A DNA stretch of 64,000 nucleotides, from positions 294,548 through 358,547 of the forward strand of contig NZ_JACJVP010000001.1 in the NCBI RefSeq assembly GCF_014212125.1, written 5' to 3'. This DNA comes from Cohnella nanjingensis (GTDB taxonomy: Bacteria; Bacillota; Bacilli; Paenibacillales; Paenibacillaceae). Position numbers and translations under genes: made by a program. Every line of letters starts with the position of its first letter. Position 1 is the first letter of the stretch. Under the pieces are notes generated by a model, which ran no database searches, had not been told where the DNA came from, and saw nothing but the letters and a program-made list of their open reading frames with translations. Below, piece by piece: positions 16,768 to 25,245 of the stretch.

Positions 16768-17670
16768 CTATTCTTTGATCGCCCCGACCATCACCCCCTG
16801 CACGAAATACTTTTGAATAAACGGATACAGTATGAGTACGGGAATGCTCGAAATGACGATGATCGAGTATTTCAGCAGCGTTCGCATGTCTTCGAAATGC
16901 TTCAGTTGTTCCGCGCTGAGCGTCATCGAGTTCGTATCCACGTTGTTATTGACTAGAATCTCGCGGAGCACGAGCTGCAGCGGATACATGCCTGCGTCGT
17001 TCAGAAAGATTAACGCGTTGAAGTAAGAGTTCCAGTTGCCGACGGCGGACCACAGGAACAGCACCGCGATCACCGGCTTCGACAGCGCCAGCACCACTTT
17101 CACCAGAAAGCCGGCGTCCGAGCAGCCATCGATTTGCGCCGCTTCATAGAGATCGTTCGGTATCGAAGATTGGAAAAACGATTTGGCCACGATGACCGAG
17201 TAGATGCTCAGCGCTCCCGGAAGTATCATCGCCCAGACCGTACCGAGCAAATGCAAATTGCGTACGACCAAGTAATACGGAATGAGTCCGCCGCTGAACA
17301 GCATCGCGAACAGCAGCAGCCAGACAAAAATGTTTCTTCCGGCAAACGTCTTCCTCGAGATCGGGTACGCCATCATAATGGTAAGCGCGACGCTGAGCGT
17401 CGAACCTGCCCCGGTGTAGATAATGGAGTTCAAGTAACCGGTCCAAATTTGGTGATACTTGAACACCGCCGCATAACCGTAAAGCGTCGGGTCGACAGGC
17501 AGAAACCACACTTTACCGCCCATGACGGCGGCAGACGAACTGAACGACGAACTGATGATATAAATAATCGGGTAAGCGACGGCTATCGTAATAAAACCCA
17601 GTGCCGCGTAGACGAACGTAAGGAGCAGCCGATCTCCCCAGGATTCTCGAATGCGAATGGCTTGGTTCAC
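16768..17670 (-). CDS. carbohydrate ABC permease, LplC type
   Basis: 300 residues with six hydrophobic segments and the inner-membrane permease loop EAAQIDGCSDAGFLVKVVLALSKP that contacts the ATPase. It ends in the family tail VQGVMVGAIKE. The start is GTG after GGGGGAA. It lies between the LplB-type permease (17 nt upstream) and the binding protein, forming a CUT1 importer. An intact but more distant paralogue is at 33226. Confidence 0.9.
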   Translation of the reverse strand: MNQAIRIRESWGDRLLLTFVYAALGFITIAVAYPIIYIISSSFSSSAAVMGGKVWFLPVDPTLYGYAAVFKYHQIWTGYLNSIIYTGAGSTLSVALTIMMAYPISRKTFAGRNIFVWLLLFAMLFSGGLIPYYLVVRNLHLLGTVWAMILPGALSIYSVIVAKSFFQSSIPNDLYEAAQIDGCSDAGFLVKVVLALSKPVIAVLFLWSAVGNWNSYFNALIFLNDAGMYPLQLVLREILVNNNVDTNSMTLSAEQLKHFEDMRTLLKYSIIVISSIPVLILYPFIQKYFVQGVMVGAIKE

Positions 17671-17687
17671 TTCTGTTCCCCCTTCTA

Positions 17688-18611
17688 TCAGAACAAGCTG
17701 GCGTCGGAATATTTTCTGGCTAACAGGTTGGTGGCGAAGACAAGGACGAACCCGACAACGGAGTTGAATAAACCGACTGCCACCGCAAAGCTGAAGTTCG
17801 TATTCACGAGGCCGATCTTATACACGTAAGTGGAGATGACCTCGGAAGCGTTCAAATTGAGCGTGTTTTGCAGCAGAAACACTTTCTCGAAGCCGACGCT
17901 GAGCAGACCGCCTACGGAGAGAATGAGAAGGATGATAATGGTCGGGCGGATGGACGGCAAATCGATATAGATGATTCGCTGCAGCCGTGATGCTCCGTCG
18001 ATCTTGGAGGCTTCGTGCAACTCGGGGTTGATGTTTGCGAGCGAAGCCAGATAGATGACGGCGCCGTATCCCGTTTCCTGCCAGACGCCTGACCATGCAT
18101 ACAAGGAGGAGAACGCTTTCTCCTGTCCCAAAATATCGTAGATTTGATTCATGCCGAGAAGATGGGCGAATTGCCCGTAAATGCCGGTGCTTGGAGAGAG
18201 GACGATGTTGAGGATACCGACGAGTACGACCATGGAGATAAAATATGGCGCATAGGTCGTCATTTGAACGACTTTCTTAAACCGCCGGCTGGGCACTTCA
18301 TTCAGAGCGAGCGCCAGGAATATGGCAGAAGGCGTCCCGATCAGCAGCGCATAGACGCTGAGAATCAGGGTGTTGCGGATCACCGGCCAGAAGAACGGCG
18401 AGGTGAAGAACATGTTGAATTGCTTGCCGCCTACCCAGGGGCTCCCCCAGATGCCTTTAACGGGACTAAATTCCTTAAACGCGATTTGAACGCCAAGCAT
18501 CGGAACATAGTTGAACGTAAGCAGGAAGATAGTCGGCAGCAGCACGATGAGATACAGCTGCCAGTGCCTGAGCACTCTTCGTTTCAAAGTAGCGGTACCC
18601 GGTTTCACCAT
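17688..18611 (-). CDS. carbohydrate ABC permease, LplB type
   Basis: 307 residues, six transmembrane segments, with the coupling loop EASKIDGASRLQRIIYIDLP and the C-terminal signature LLARKYSDASLF. It is the first gene of the three-gene sugar importer operon and has AGGAGG 10 nt before its ATG. A catabolite-repression-like site lies in its leader, and the GntR regulator is encoded directly upstream on the same strand. A deleted relative is at 34120. Confidence 0.9.
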   Translation of the reverse strand: MVKPGTATLKRRVLRHWQLYLIVLLPTIFLLTFNYVPMLGVQIAFKEFSPVKGIWGSPWVGGKQFNMFFTSPFFWPVIRNTLILSVYALLIGTPSAIFLALALNEVPSRRFKKVVQMTTYAPYFISMVVLVGILNIVLSPSTGIYGQFAHLLGMNQIYDILGQEKAFSSLYAWSGVWQETGYGAVIYLASLANINPELHEASKIDGASRLQRIIYIDLPSIRPTIIILLILSVGGLLSVGFEKVFLLQNTLNLNASEVISTYVYKIGLVNTNFSFAVAVGLFNSVVGFVLVFATNLLARKYSDASLF

Positions 18612-18632
18612 TCAGGTAGTCCCTCCTCTTGT

Positions 18633-18648
18633 ATGTAAGCGCTATTAT
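18633..18648. promoter_or_regulatory. cre-like CcpA site in lplB leader
   Basis: ATGTAAGCGCTATTAT matches 15 of 16 positions of the degenerate cre consensus WTGNNARCGNWWWCAW. It lies 22-37 bp upstream of the lplB-type ATG, where CcpA would act as a roadblock, so carbon catabolite repression of the sugar operon is likely. Confidence 0.55.
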
Positions 18649-18718
18649 TTTTTTGAAATCAAATATCATACACGATATATAATATACACAGGAATTTATA
18701 AAAAAAACCGGCCCAACT

Positions 18719-19381
18719 TTAGTTGAAATTGGCAACAAGTCTTTCATAGGAGTTATGCAGATGCTGCCGCATCGCCGTCACCGCTCCTTCCGTATTGTAC
18801 GCAAGCAAATGATTGACGATGCTTCGATGTTCCGCCTTCTCCGCTTCCAGATCGATCTTGTAATGATGCAAATTCAAATAACGGTGGATCCGTTCGATCA
18901 ACGAACTCACCATCTGCTGAAGATTGAAATTATCCGCATAGAGCAAAAGCGTGCCGTGAAGTCCCTCGTTCATTTGCCGGATTTCGTTCTCTTTTTCCTC
19001 GCTATTCTCCTCAGCCGCGGCCTCATTGGCGCGCTCAAGCTCTTGCAAAATCTGCTGAAGTCGTTCCTTCGTAATACGAGGCGCCGCTTTACGAATCGCA
19101 AGTTCCTCCAGCTGCGTGCGAATCTCGAATATTTCGTTAATGTCTTTCAAGCTCATCTCGGCAACAAACATGCCCTTAAATGGAATAATCGTCACGAAGC
19201 CTTCGGAGGCCAAGCGAAATAAAGACTCCCGGATCGGAATGTTGCTGACTCCTAGCTCTCTGGCCAGCTTGTCGATATTGATCTTCTCGCCGGCCGGCAT
19301 GACATGGGATAAGATTTGCTGCTTCAACAGGGCATACAGCTCGTCGGTCAACACATAGCGGTTTAGTTGCTTCTTTGACAT
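18719..19381 (-). CDS. GntR/FadR-type (FCD) regulator
   Basis: 220 residues: a GntR winged helix at about residues 10-75 (INIDKLARELGVSNIPIRESL) and an all-helical FCD ligand domain with conserved metal-site histidines (RSIVNHLLAYN, AVTAMRQHLHNSYERL). FCD regulators commonly sense sugar acids or other small carboxylates. It lies just upstream of the sugar ABC operon on the same strand and probably controls it. AT-rich dyads resembling FadR sites occur on both sides of the gene. Confidence 0.85.
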   Translation of the reverse strand: MSKKQLNRYVLTDELYALLKQQILSHVMPAGEKINIDKLARELGVSNIPIRESLFRLASEGFVTIIPFKGMFVAEMSLKDINEIFEIRTQLEELAIRKAAPRITKERLQQILQELERANEAAAEENSEEKENEIRQMNEGLHGTLLLYADNFNLQQMVSSLIERIHRYLNLHHYKIDLEAEKAEHRSIVNHLLAYNTEGAVTAMRQHLHNSYERLVANFN

Positions 19382-19563
19382 CTCTGATCATCCTATCCTC
19401 GTGTAGTTACGTTATGACCAAAGTATATCATGCATGATTAACTTGTTATGTAAAAAATAAATAGCACTGGAAGCTTGGTATCTCTTGCTGCGGCAAACCG
19501 GCGGAATCTTCTTTGCGTAGGTATCCTTGCCCGAGTTCGCAATGTCCGTCCCCGACAATAAAA

Positions 19564-19576
19564 TGTATCATATACA
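19564..19576. promoter_or_regulatory. possible GntR/FCD operator
   Basis: The dyad TGTAT-CAT-ATACA lies about 185 bp upstream of the gntR start. Related AT-rich half-sites (GTATATCATGCATGATT near 19423, and ATATCATACACGATAT near 18664 upstream of the permeases) suggest a shared operator. Assignment to the GntR protein is inferred. Confidence 0.4.
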
Positions 19577-19610
19577 ATCGTTCCCTTCATCAACAGAGTA
19601 ACGCAGAAAA

Positions 19611-19636
19611 AAAGCCAGGATTAAATTCCTGACTTT
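19611..19636 (-). terminator. terminator of alpha/beta hydrolase gene
   Basis: AAAGCCAGGA pairs imperfectly with TCCTGACTTT, and a T run follows on the minus strand. It is 26 nt downstream of the hydrolase stop. Confidence 0.6.
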
Positions 19637-19661
19637 GTTTGTTTTCTGGCCCTCCATTAAT

Positions 19662-20456
19662 TTACATGGAGAAAAAATCAGTCAAAACGGGAGCGAGGTA
19701 ATCCGGAGCCACGTTATGATCCTGGCCACCCAGGATGTGGGAATTTGCATTAGGGAGACTGTCCACGAGCGCTTTCACCGCATTTTGCTGGTACACAGGA
19801 CTTGTTCCTCCACCCACCACGAGCGTAGGGATCGAGACGGAAGACCACCGCTCGGCTGGCAATGGGTTGCCCGACATGGTGTCACCCATGATGGTGCCAT
19901 CATAGACCAATGTGTGCGCTACATATTCCATCGCCGGCCAGAATGGCGCGCTTCGCATCGGAGAAACGAAATCGGCAGGAACGCCTGCTGCCTTTGTCAA
20001 GAAATACTCGACTGCGTCGCCTCTGCTGCCGGACGTTAGCAGCTCTTTGAGCTGCTTTAAGTAACCCTTCGGCAGCGGAGGACGCGTATTGTCAACGATG
20101 AACGGTGGCTCGTACAATGCCAGCTTCGCGATAGCAAGCTTGCGAGCCACTTCGAGGGCAAGGACTCCACCGGAAGACATGCCGAATACGAATGCCGATC
20201 CGCCAGCTTCGTTGATGAGAGCTTCGATATCTTCGACTTCGCGCTCAACCGCGTACGGCGCCGTATCGCCGCTATCCCCTCGACCCCGACGATCGTAGTT
20301 GAACACGCTAAAGTGGGGTGACAGAAGCGAAGCAAGCTGCGACATCATCGGATCCGAACGAGTTTGAAATGCAGCGCATACCAGAATGACCGCCGGTCCA
20401 TTCCCGGATTTATCAAAAGCAATGGCGGTTCCGTCTTTCGAAATTACTTTTTTCAT
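19662..20456 (-). CDS. alpha/beta hydrolase
   Basis: About 264 residues of the alpha/beta-hydrolase fold. The nucleophile elbow is GMSSGG, the oxyanion region follows VILVCAAF, and the acid-histidine end is GGQDHNVAP. It probably hydrolyses an ester or related bond in the cytosol; the substrate is unknown. I start at MKKVISKDG because GGAGG lies 8 nt upstream; five further in-frame codons upstream overlap that site. It is monocistronic. Confidence 0.85.
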   Translation of the reverse strand: MKKVISKDGTAIAFDKSGNGPAVILVCAAFQTRSDPMMSQLASLLSPHFSVFNYDRRGRGDSGDTAPYAVEREVEDIEALINEAGGSAFVFGMSSGGVLALEVARKLAIAKLALYEPPFIVDNTRPPLPKGYLKQLKELLTSGSRGDAVEYFLTKAAGVPADFVSPMRSAPFWPAMEYVAHTLVYDGTIMGDTMSGNPLPAERWSSVSIPTLVVGGGTSPVYQQNAVKALVDSLPNANSHILGGQDHNVAPDYLAPVLTDFFSM

Positions 20457-20655
20457 TGTATTTGCCTCCAAAGATTTGGGAATTACTACTGGACGACCAT
20501 TATCCGCCTTTCTTGGTTGCTAGCTTTTTACCGGTACCCTCACTATACAGCATTACGTTACGTAAGGATCAAGCCTTTCTTCCAAAAAATGCTGTTGATT
20601 ATAATCAATACGTCCGATGGTATTCGGAGGTTCGAAGGAATTACCGCCTTCGACT

Positions 20656-20710
20656 ATGTTGGTGCTTTTGTGTCTTTTGACGACAATGTAGGCACGTTTG
20701 TGCATTTCCA
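20656..20710. repeat. family B-like diverged repeat units
   Basis: A 30-bp unit beginning ATGTTGGTGCTTTTGTGTC is followed at once by a second beginning ATGTAGGCACGTTTGTG. The architecture matches family B (tandem 30-mers ending GACGACA/GACA), but the core is GGCAC-TTTTGTGTC instead of GGTACA-TTCTTGTC. Confidence 0.5.
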
Positions 20711-20740
20711 TGTGATACAAATCTCCCTACAAAAAAAATA

Positions 20741-20764
20741 AAAAGCCTGATATATCAAGCTTTT
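20741..20764 (-). terminator. terminator of methyltransferase copy 1
   Basis: AAAAGCcTGATATATCAaGCTTTT forms a hairpin; on the minus strand it runs into a long T tract. Confidence 0.6.
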
Positions 20765-20775
20765 CTAAATATACT

Positions 20776-20805
20776 TATGTAGGCACTTTTGTGTCCTTAG
20801 ACACC
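20776..20805. repeat. family B-like diverged repeat unit
   Basis: The core GTAGGCACTTTTGTGTCCTT followed by AGACA lies just 3' of methyltransferase copy 1, the same position the classical family B unit takes 3' of copy 2 (30830-30859). Confidence 0.5.
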
Positions 20806-20812
20806 TGCTGCG

Positions 20813-21550
20813 TCGACTTTCACTTTCTTTTCAAAACGACAAGGTTGCCCTTCATTCCTTCTTCGCTATAGCCTTTGCCGACCGTCATCTGGATCGGCAG
20901 CACCGGGCCACGTTTAAAATACCGGCCGAAGTGCAGGTCCACCGATTGTTCGGTCATTAAGACAAAATGTCCTTCTTCTGCCTTCTCGCGACAGCCTCTG
21001 AGCAGCATCACCCCGCCGGGTTTGAGCACCCGCGCGACTTCCTCCGCAAATCGCCCCCGATTTTCTTCAGCGATAATGTGAAAACATCCGCGATCATTGA
21101 CCATATCCACGCACCGGTTTTCCAACGGCAAATTCAAGGCATCGCCCTGACGCCAATCCACCTGAACCTCCGCCTTGTTTGCCCGTTCTCTGGCGATGTT
21201 CAAGGCAGCGGCACTCAGATCGACGCCGATTACGCGATATCCCCGCTGGGCAAGAAAAATGGCTTCGCTGCCAGCGCCGCAGCCCACATCCAAAGCGGTA
21301 ATGTTAGGGGGGAAGTCCATGGAAGCCACGAACGCGACCAATTCTTGAGACGGGTACGGGAGATCCCAGTAGTCTCGAAAGTTTCCGCTGGTATACACTT
21401 CATCCCACTCTCTCATTCTGTAAACCTCCGTTCGTTAGAATTTGACGTTTACATTTCCTTGCCCATCTTCCGCATATCCTCCTGCTTTATTCCACAACCT
21501 ACTCGCACTTTCCTGCCCGTTTCTCCACTCTCATTATGGAATTATTCGAC
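20813..21550. repeat. 738-bp duplicated segment, copy 1
   Basis: The segment aligns without gaps to 30860-31597 in the same orientation. By eye the copies differ at about 18 positions. It holds a complete methyltransferase gene plus its upstream region, and begins directly at the repeat unit on its 3' side. Confidence 0.9.
20820..21416 (-). CDS. class I SAM-dependent methyltransferase, copy 1
   Basis: 198 residues with SAM-binding motif I ALDVGCGAGSEA, the acidic end of beta2 VIGVDLS, and motif GDALNLP. It is a small class I methyltransferase with no recognised substrate. GGAGG lies 8 nt before the ATG. The same gene occurs at 30867-31463 with only four amino-acid differences (F/L, Q/R, I/V, L/R), so both copies look functional. 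The first copy is followed by a hairpin and a diverged repeat unit. Confidence 0.88.
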   Translation of the reverse strand: MREWDEVYTSGNFRDYWDLPYPSQELVAFVASMDFPPNITALDVGCGAGSEAIFLAQRGYRVIGVDLSAAALNIARERANKAEVQVDWRQGDALNLPLENRCVDMVNDRGCFHIIAEENRGRFAEEVARVLKPGGVMLLRGCREKAEEGHFVLMTEQSVDLHFGRYFKRGPVLPIQMTVGKGYSEEGMKGNLVVLKRK

Positions 21551-21707
21551 GGACGGATTTAAGTGTGAGTTAAGATGAATTGATTGATTCCGCGCTTGTT
21601 ACCCGTTAGTAAATGGAGTTCTTTCATCTTTGTTCTCCTCAATCGGCAATAGGAACATTTACACACAACGTCTGCGATGGCTTTGCCCAACTAAACATAA
21701 CCGTACT

Positions 21708-23969
21708 CTACTCCGTTATCACAGGCAATACGCCGCCGGCCTCTAATCGGCCGAGCAACACATTGATTCCGGCTGCCGTATTAGGCTCCTGCTTTCCGTA
21801 AACCGCTAGCCCCGAGCGCACGTTCTGCAAATAGATCGTCTCGTACGGGTTGCCGAGCGATAGCAGCACGTATCGCTTACTACGCCTGTTCATCTCTTCG
21901 ATCAAGGTTTGAAAATCGGCCCAGCCGAACTGACTGGCCGCGTTCCGGAATTGGTAAGAGGCCAGGATGACGTAATCCGCCTTATCAATCGCCTGAAGCG
22001 CCTCATTCGTTTTTCCTTTACCGATTAGGGCGATTTCCGTCTTCAGCGATAGGCTCTTTGCGGCTTGAGTTAACTGCTTCTCAAGCTGCTTCACCTGCTC
22101 CTCCTCGGCTGCGGCAATAACGACCCGGTCGCCTTGATGAATTTGATCCGGATGCGCGCCGTCACGGCCGGCCAATAAGGTGGCAGCTCGCTCTGCGATT
22201 TCCCTCTCTACCATGCGATGCTTCTCGGATCCGATAACATCGTTAAGCGCGGCCAGCTTATGCGCGAGGCTTTCGCCGCGGTCAAACAAACCATATTTCG
22301 ATTTGAGCTCCAATATGCGTTTCACCGACGCATGAACGGTTTCGATCGGGATAGTCCCGCTCTTAACCGCGTTCACCAGCGTTTGATGTGCGGCTGCCGG
22401 ATCTTTCGGCATGAGAATGATATCGACGCCTGCGGAGACTGCACGTTCCACCGCTTTATTTTCCCCAAAATGCTCCGCGATCGCATTCATGGTGAAGGCA
22501 TCGGATATGATGACGCCTTTATATCCCAACTCTCCCCGAAGCAGTCCCGTCAGCACCTTCTTGGACAACGTAGCAGGAATCGGCACGCTGCTACCGTCCT
22601 TGAGCGAAGTGACATGTTCGTTATCTACCGCAGGAAAAGCAATATGTGCGGTCATGATCATCTCTATCCCGTTATCGATTGCGGCCCGGAACGGTTTTAG
22701 TTCGACCGCATCGAGCCGGTCGCGATTATGCGTCAGCACCGGCATTCCCAGATGGGAGTCTGTCGTCGTGTCGCCATGCCCTGGAAAATGCTTCACTGCC
22801 GCGATGACTCCCGATTGCCGCAGTCCTTTTATGGATGCGAGACCAAGCCGCGTTACCAAATCCGCATTCGAGCCAAACGAACGTATTCCGATGATCGGGT
22901 TGTCCGGATTGCTGTTAATGTCGAGCACCGGCGCAAAATTGACCTGAAGTCCGAGCGCCTTCAGCTCCTCCCCTGTCAGCTGTCCGGCCGCTTCGGCTAG
23001 CGCTGCGTCACCGGTTGCGCCAAGCGCCATTTGACCGGGCAGATTCGTCCCGCCGGGAATTCGCTTAATAACGCCTCCCTCTTGGTCGATGCCAAGAAAC
23101 AGCGGAATGTCGCCTGCTTCCGCTTGCAGATCATGCGTTAACGTTGTGACCTGCCTCGCGTTTACAATATTTTTGTCAAAAAGAATAAGTCCGCCTAAAT
23201 CTTGATCATGGATGCTGCGTTTGATTCCTTCATTGACGGTCGTTGTCACATGACCGTTCCATTGCCTAATGTCAGGCATTAGCATTTGGCCGACTTGTTC
23301 GCTGACGGTCATATATGACATCAACTTATCCCAATCGTGTGCTTGAATGGCGACCTCGCGTTCGAAGCGAATGACTCGCGCCATAAATACGGCAAATTCC
23401 GCACGCGTGACAGATCGATCCGGACGATAGGTGCCATCCGAATATCCGCCGATCAATCCGTTGGAGCTCATAATGAGAATAGGCGCTGCCGCCCAATGCT
23501 TAGCTGTATCCGTCAATCTTACGGTTTGCTGCCCTTTCACGAGTGAATAGGCGCGTGTAAGGAAAGCCGCAGTTTCGGCACGGCTCATCGGTGCATCCGG
23601 ATGGAAGGTGCCGTCTGGAAATCCGCCGGTCAGCCCATGTTTTGCCGCTATCGCGATTTCACGATAAAAAGGATGGGTTGACGGCACATCCGAATAGGGC
23701 ATGCCTTCCACTTTCTGCTGCAGCTCCTGCGAGTAGAGCTCCCGCACCATGAAAGTGACGGCTTGCGCCCTTGTTACATGCCTCTCGGGCATAAACATCC
23801 CATTGCCGTATCCGGCTACCGTTCCGCGCTTCGCCATATAGGTGATGCCGTCTTCTGCCCACTTTGAATGCTGCAGATCGGTAAACCGTTCTTCCGCAGC
23901 CGCACTTCCTGCCCATACGAGCAAAGAACCGAGAACGGCCCCGAATATGGTCATCTGTTTTACAATCAT
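21708..23969 (-). CDS. SLH-anchored GH3 beta-N-acetylglucosaminidase-like hydrolase
   Basis: About 753 residues. A signal peptide is followed by three S-layer-homology repeats (about residues 30-195; GYGNGMFMPERHVTRAQA is typical), which tether the protein to secondary cell-wall polymer. The rest is a two-domain glycoside hydrolase family 3 enzyme with the NagZ-like loop KHFPGHGDTTTDSH (catalytic Asp-His dyad) and nucleophile IISDAFTM. It probably trims GlcNAc from peptidoglycan fragments outside the cell. The ATG 8 nt after AGGAG is preferred over a GTG three codons upstream. It is a single gene. Confidence 0.9.
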   Translation of the reverse strand: MIVKQMTIFGAVLGSLLVWAGSAAAEERFTDLQHSKWAEDGITYMAKRGTVAGYGNGMFMPERHVTRAQAVTFMVRELYSQELQQKVEGMPYSDVPSTHPFYREIAIAAKHGLTGGFPDGTFHPDAPMSRAETAAFLTRAYSLVKGQQTVRLTDTAKHWAAAPILIMSSNGLIGGYSDGTYRPDRSVTRAEFAVFMARVIRFEREVAIQAHDWDKLMSYMTVSEQVGQMLMPDIRQWNGHVTTTVNEGIKRSIHDQDLGGLILFDKNIVNARQVTTLTHDLQAEAGDIPLFLGIDQEGGVIKRIPGGTNLPGQMALGATGDAALAEAAGQLTGEELKALGLQVNFAPVLDINSNPDNPIIGIRSFGSNADLVTRLGLASIKGLRQSGVIAAVKHFPGHGDTTTDSHLGMPVLTHNRDRLDAVELKPFRAAIDNGIEMIMTAHIAFPAVDNEHVTSLKDGSSVPIPATLSKKVLTGLLRGELGYKGVIISDAFTMNAIAEHFGENKAVERAVSAGVDIILMPKDPAAAHQTLVNAVKSGTIPIETVHASVKRILELKSKYGLFDRGESLAHKLAALNDVIGSEKHRMVEREIAERAATLLAGRDGAHPDQIHQGDRVVIAAAEEEQVKQLEKQLTQAAKSLSLKTEIALIGKGKTNEALQAIDKADYVILASYQFRNAASQFGWADFQTLIEEMNRRSKRYVLLSLGNPYETIYLQNVRSGLAVYGKQEPNTAAGINVLLGRLEAGGVLPVITE

Positions 23970-24304
23970 CTGTTTCACTCCTGTTGCTTTTCTATGTATG
24001 ATGAATAGACGCTCTTCTGGTACTCAATTGTTGCGTGGCACAGCAAAAAAAGACCACCCCTGGTCGCTGCTGCTATCACCCTATGCCATTATAAACCCAT
24101 GAGAACGTCATGACAGGCGGTAAAAAATACATATCTGAACCAAGCGGTTCTAGGATGGCTTGATTGAATTCCAGTCCTGTTCGGTAACCAACCGGATGCT
24201 CAACATAATATGAACGGCCGCGCTGACAGCTCTGGGCCAATCATGCTTTACTTATACACATTTCCACTGCCTTCTCACAATTCCTACTCAGTAGTGCAAT
24301 AAAA
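23970..24304. other. intergenic, no gene seen
   Basis: The region between the GH3 gene and the ECF41 gene contains only short unsupported frames. The GH3 promoter should lie in its left part, but no clear -35/-10 pair was identified. Confidence 0.4.
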
Positions 24305-24341
24305 AAGGACGCTCCCACGCCTTCGCTTGGGCTACATCCTT
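24305..24341 (-). terminator. terminator of ECF41 sigma gene A
   Basis: An interrupted stem (AAGGA/TCCTT with inner CCCA/TGGG) is followed on the minus strand by TTTTTTATT, 29 nt after the sigma gene stop. Confidence 0.5.
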
Positions 24342-24369
24342 CATTAAATTCCCTTTTTTACCCACAGCC

Positions 24370-25245
24370 TTACTTCATACGATTAAAATGGGACAGTTTC
24401 TCCGGATTCATCACGGTATAAATGTTAGTTAGCTGATCCTGCAAATATTGAAACGTAATCACTGCGTAAATCATCTCTCCGACGACTAACCGTATTCCCG
24501 GCATGCCGTTGATTTCACAAGTTTCATATCGAGTTTCTGCCGGAATCTCATGCGTAATACCGACGAAGTAACGAATAATTCTGTCCGAACCCATTATTGG
24601 GCGGAGTGCCGCTTTTACCTTGCCGCCTCCATCCGTGTAAAGTACGGTATCCGAAGATAAAAGTTCAATGAGCAATCCGATATTCCCGGTCACCAACGCT
24701 TCGGCAAATCGTTCAGCTAATGCAGTTTTTTTCTCCATGACTTCCGGGCTCCGATCAGGCAATTGACCGATACCTTTCTTCGCCCGATGGAAAATTTGCC
24801 GGCAATTTGCCGTGCTTTTGTCGACGATCTCGGCAATTTCATCAAAACGATAATGAAACACTTCATGCAGCAGGAATACAATCCGTTCCGTCGCGGAAAG
24901 CTGCTGCAACAATAATAACCCGGCAGTAGAAATGGATTCTTTCCAAACCATTCCCGCAAGCGGATCGTTCTTCTGAAGCTCCCCGGTATCAACAGGCTCC
25001 GGCAACCATGAACCGACATATGCTTCTCGGTTTCGGCTCGATGATCGAATGAAATCTACACAACGATTGTGAATAGACTTGCACAAATAGGATTTGACAT
25101 CACGCACTTGCTGCGGCGGTTTCTCTTCCCACGACAGGAACACTTCGTGAACAATATCTTCCGCATCAGTGATGCTTCCCAAAGTATGATACGCTAACGA
25201 CAAGAGCAATGGTTTTAAATCGCTATATAGTTTTCCCCTCTCCAA
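24370..25245 (-). CDS. ECF41 (SigJ-like) sigma factor A
   Basis: About 291 residues: sigma region 2 (SITDAEDIVHEVFLSWEE), the ECF41 linker motif WLPEP, sigma region 4 (ATERIVFLLHEVFHY then DEIAEIVDKSTANCRQ), and a C-terminal SnoaL-like extension with DGGGKVKA and the terminal NPEKL motif. In ECF41 factors this extension tunes activity, in place of an anti-sigma factor. I propose the TTG at 25245, 8 nt after GGGGGAGA, which overlaps the end of the flavoprotein gene by 23 nt. Longer in-frame starts would overlap by about 120 nt. Confidence 0.88.
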   Translation of the reverse strand: MERGKLYSDLKPLLLSLAYHTLGSITDAEDIVHEVFLSWEEKPPQQVRDVKSYLCKSIHNRCVDFIRSSSRNREAYVGSWLPEPVDTGELQKNDPLAGMVWKESISTAGLLLLQQLSATERIVFLLHEVFHYRFDEIAEIVDKSTANCRQIFHRAKKGIGQLPDRSPEVMEKKTALAERFAEALVTGNIGLLIELLSSDTVLYTDGGGKVKAALRPIMGSDRIIRYFVGITHEIPAETRYETCEINGMPGIRLVVGEMIYAVITFQYLQDQLTNIYTVMNPEKLSHFNRMK

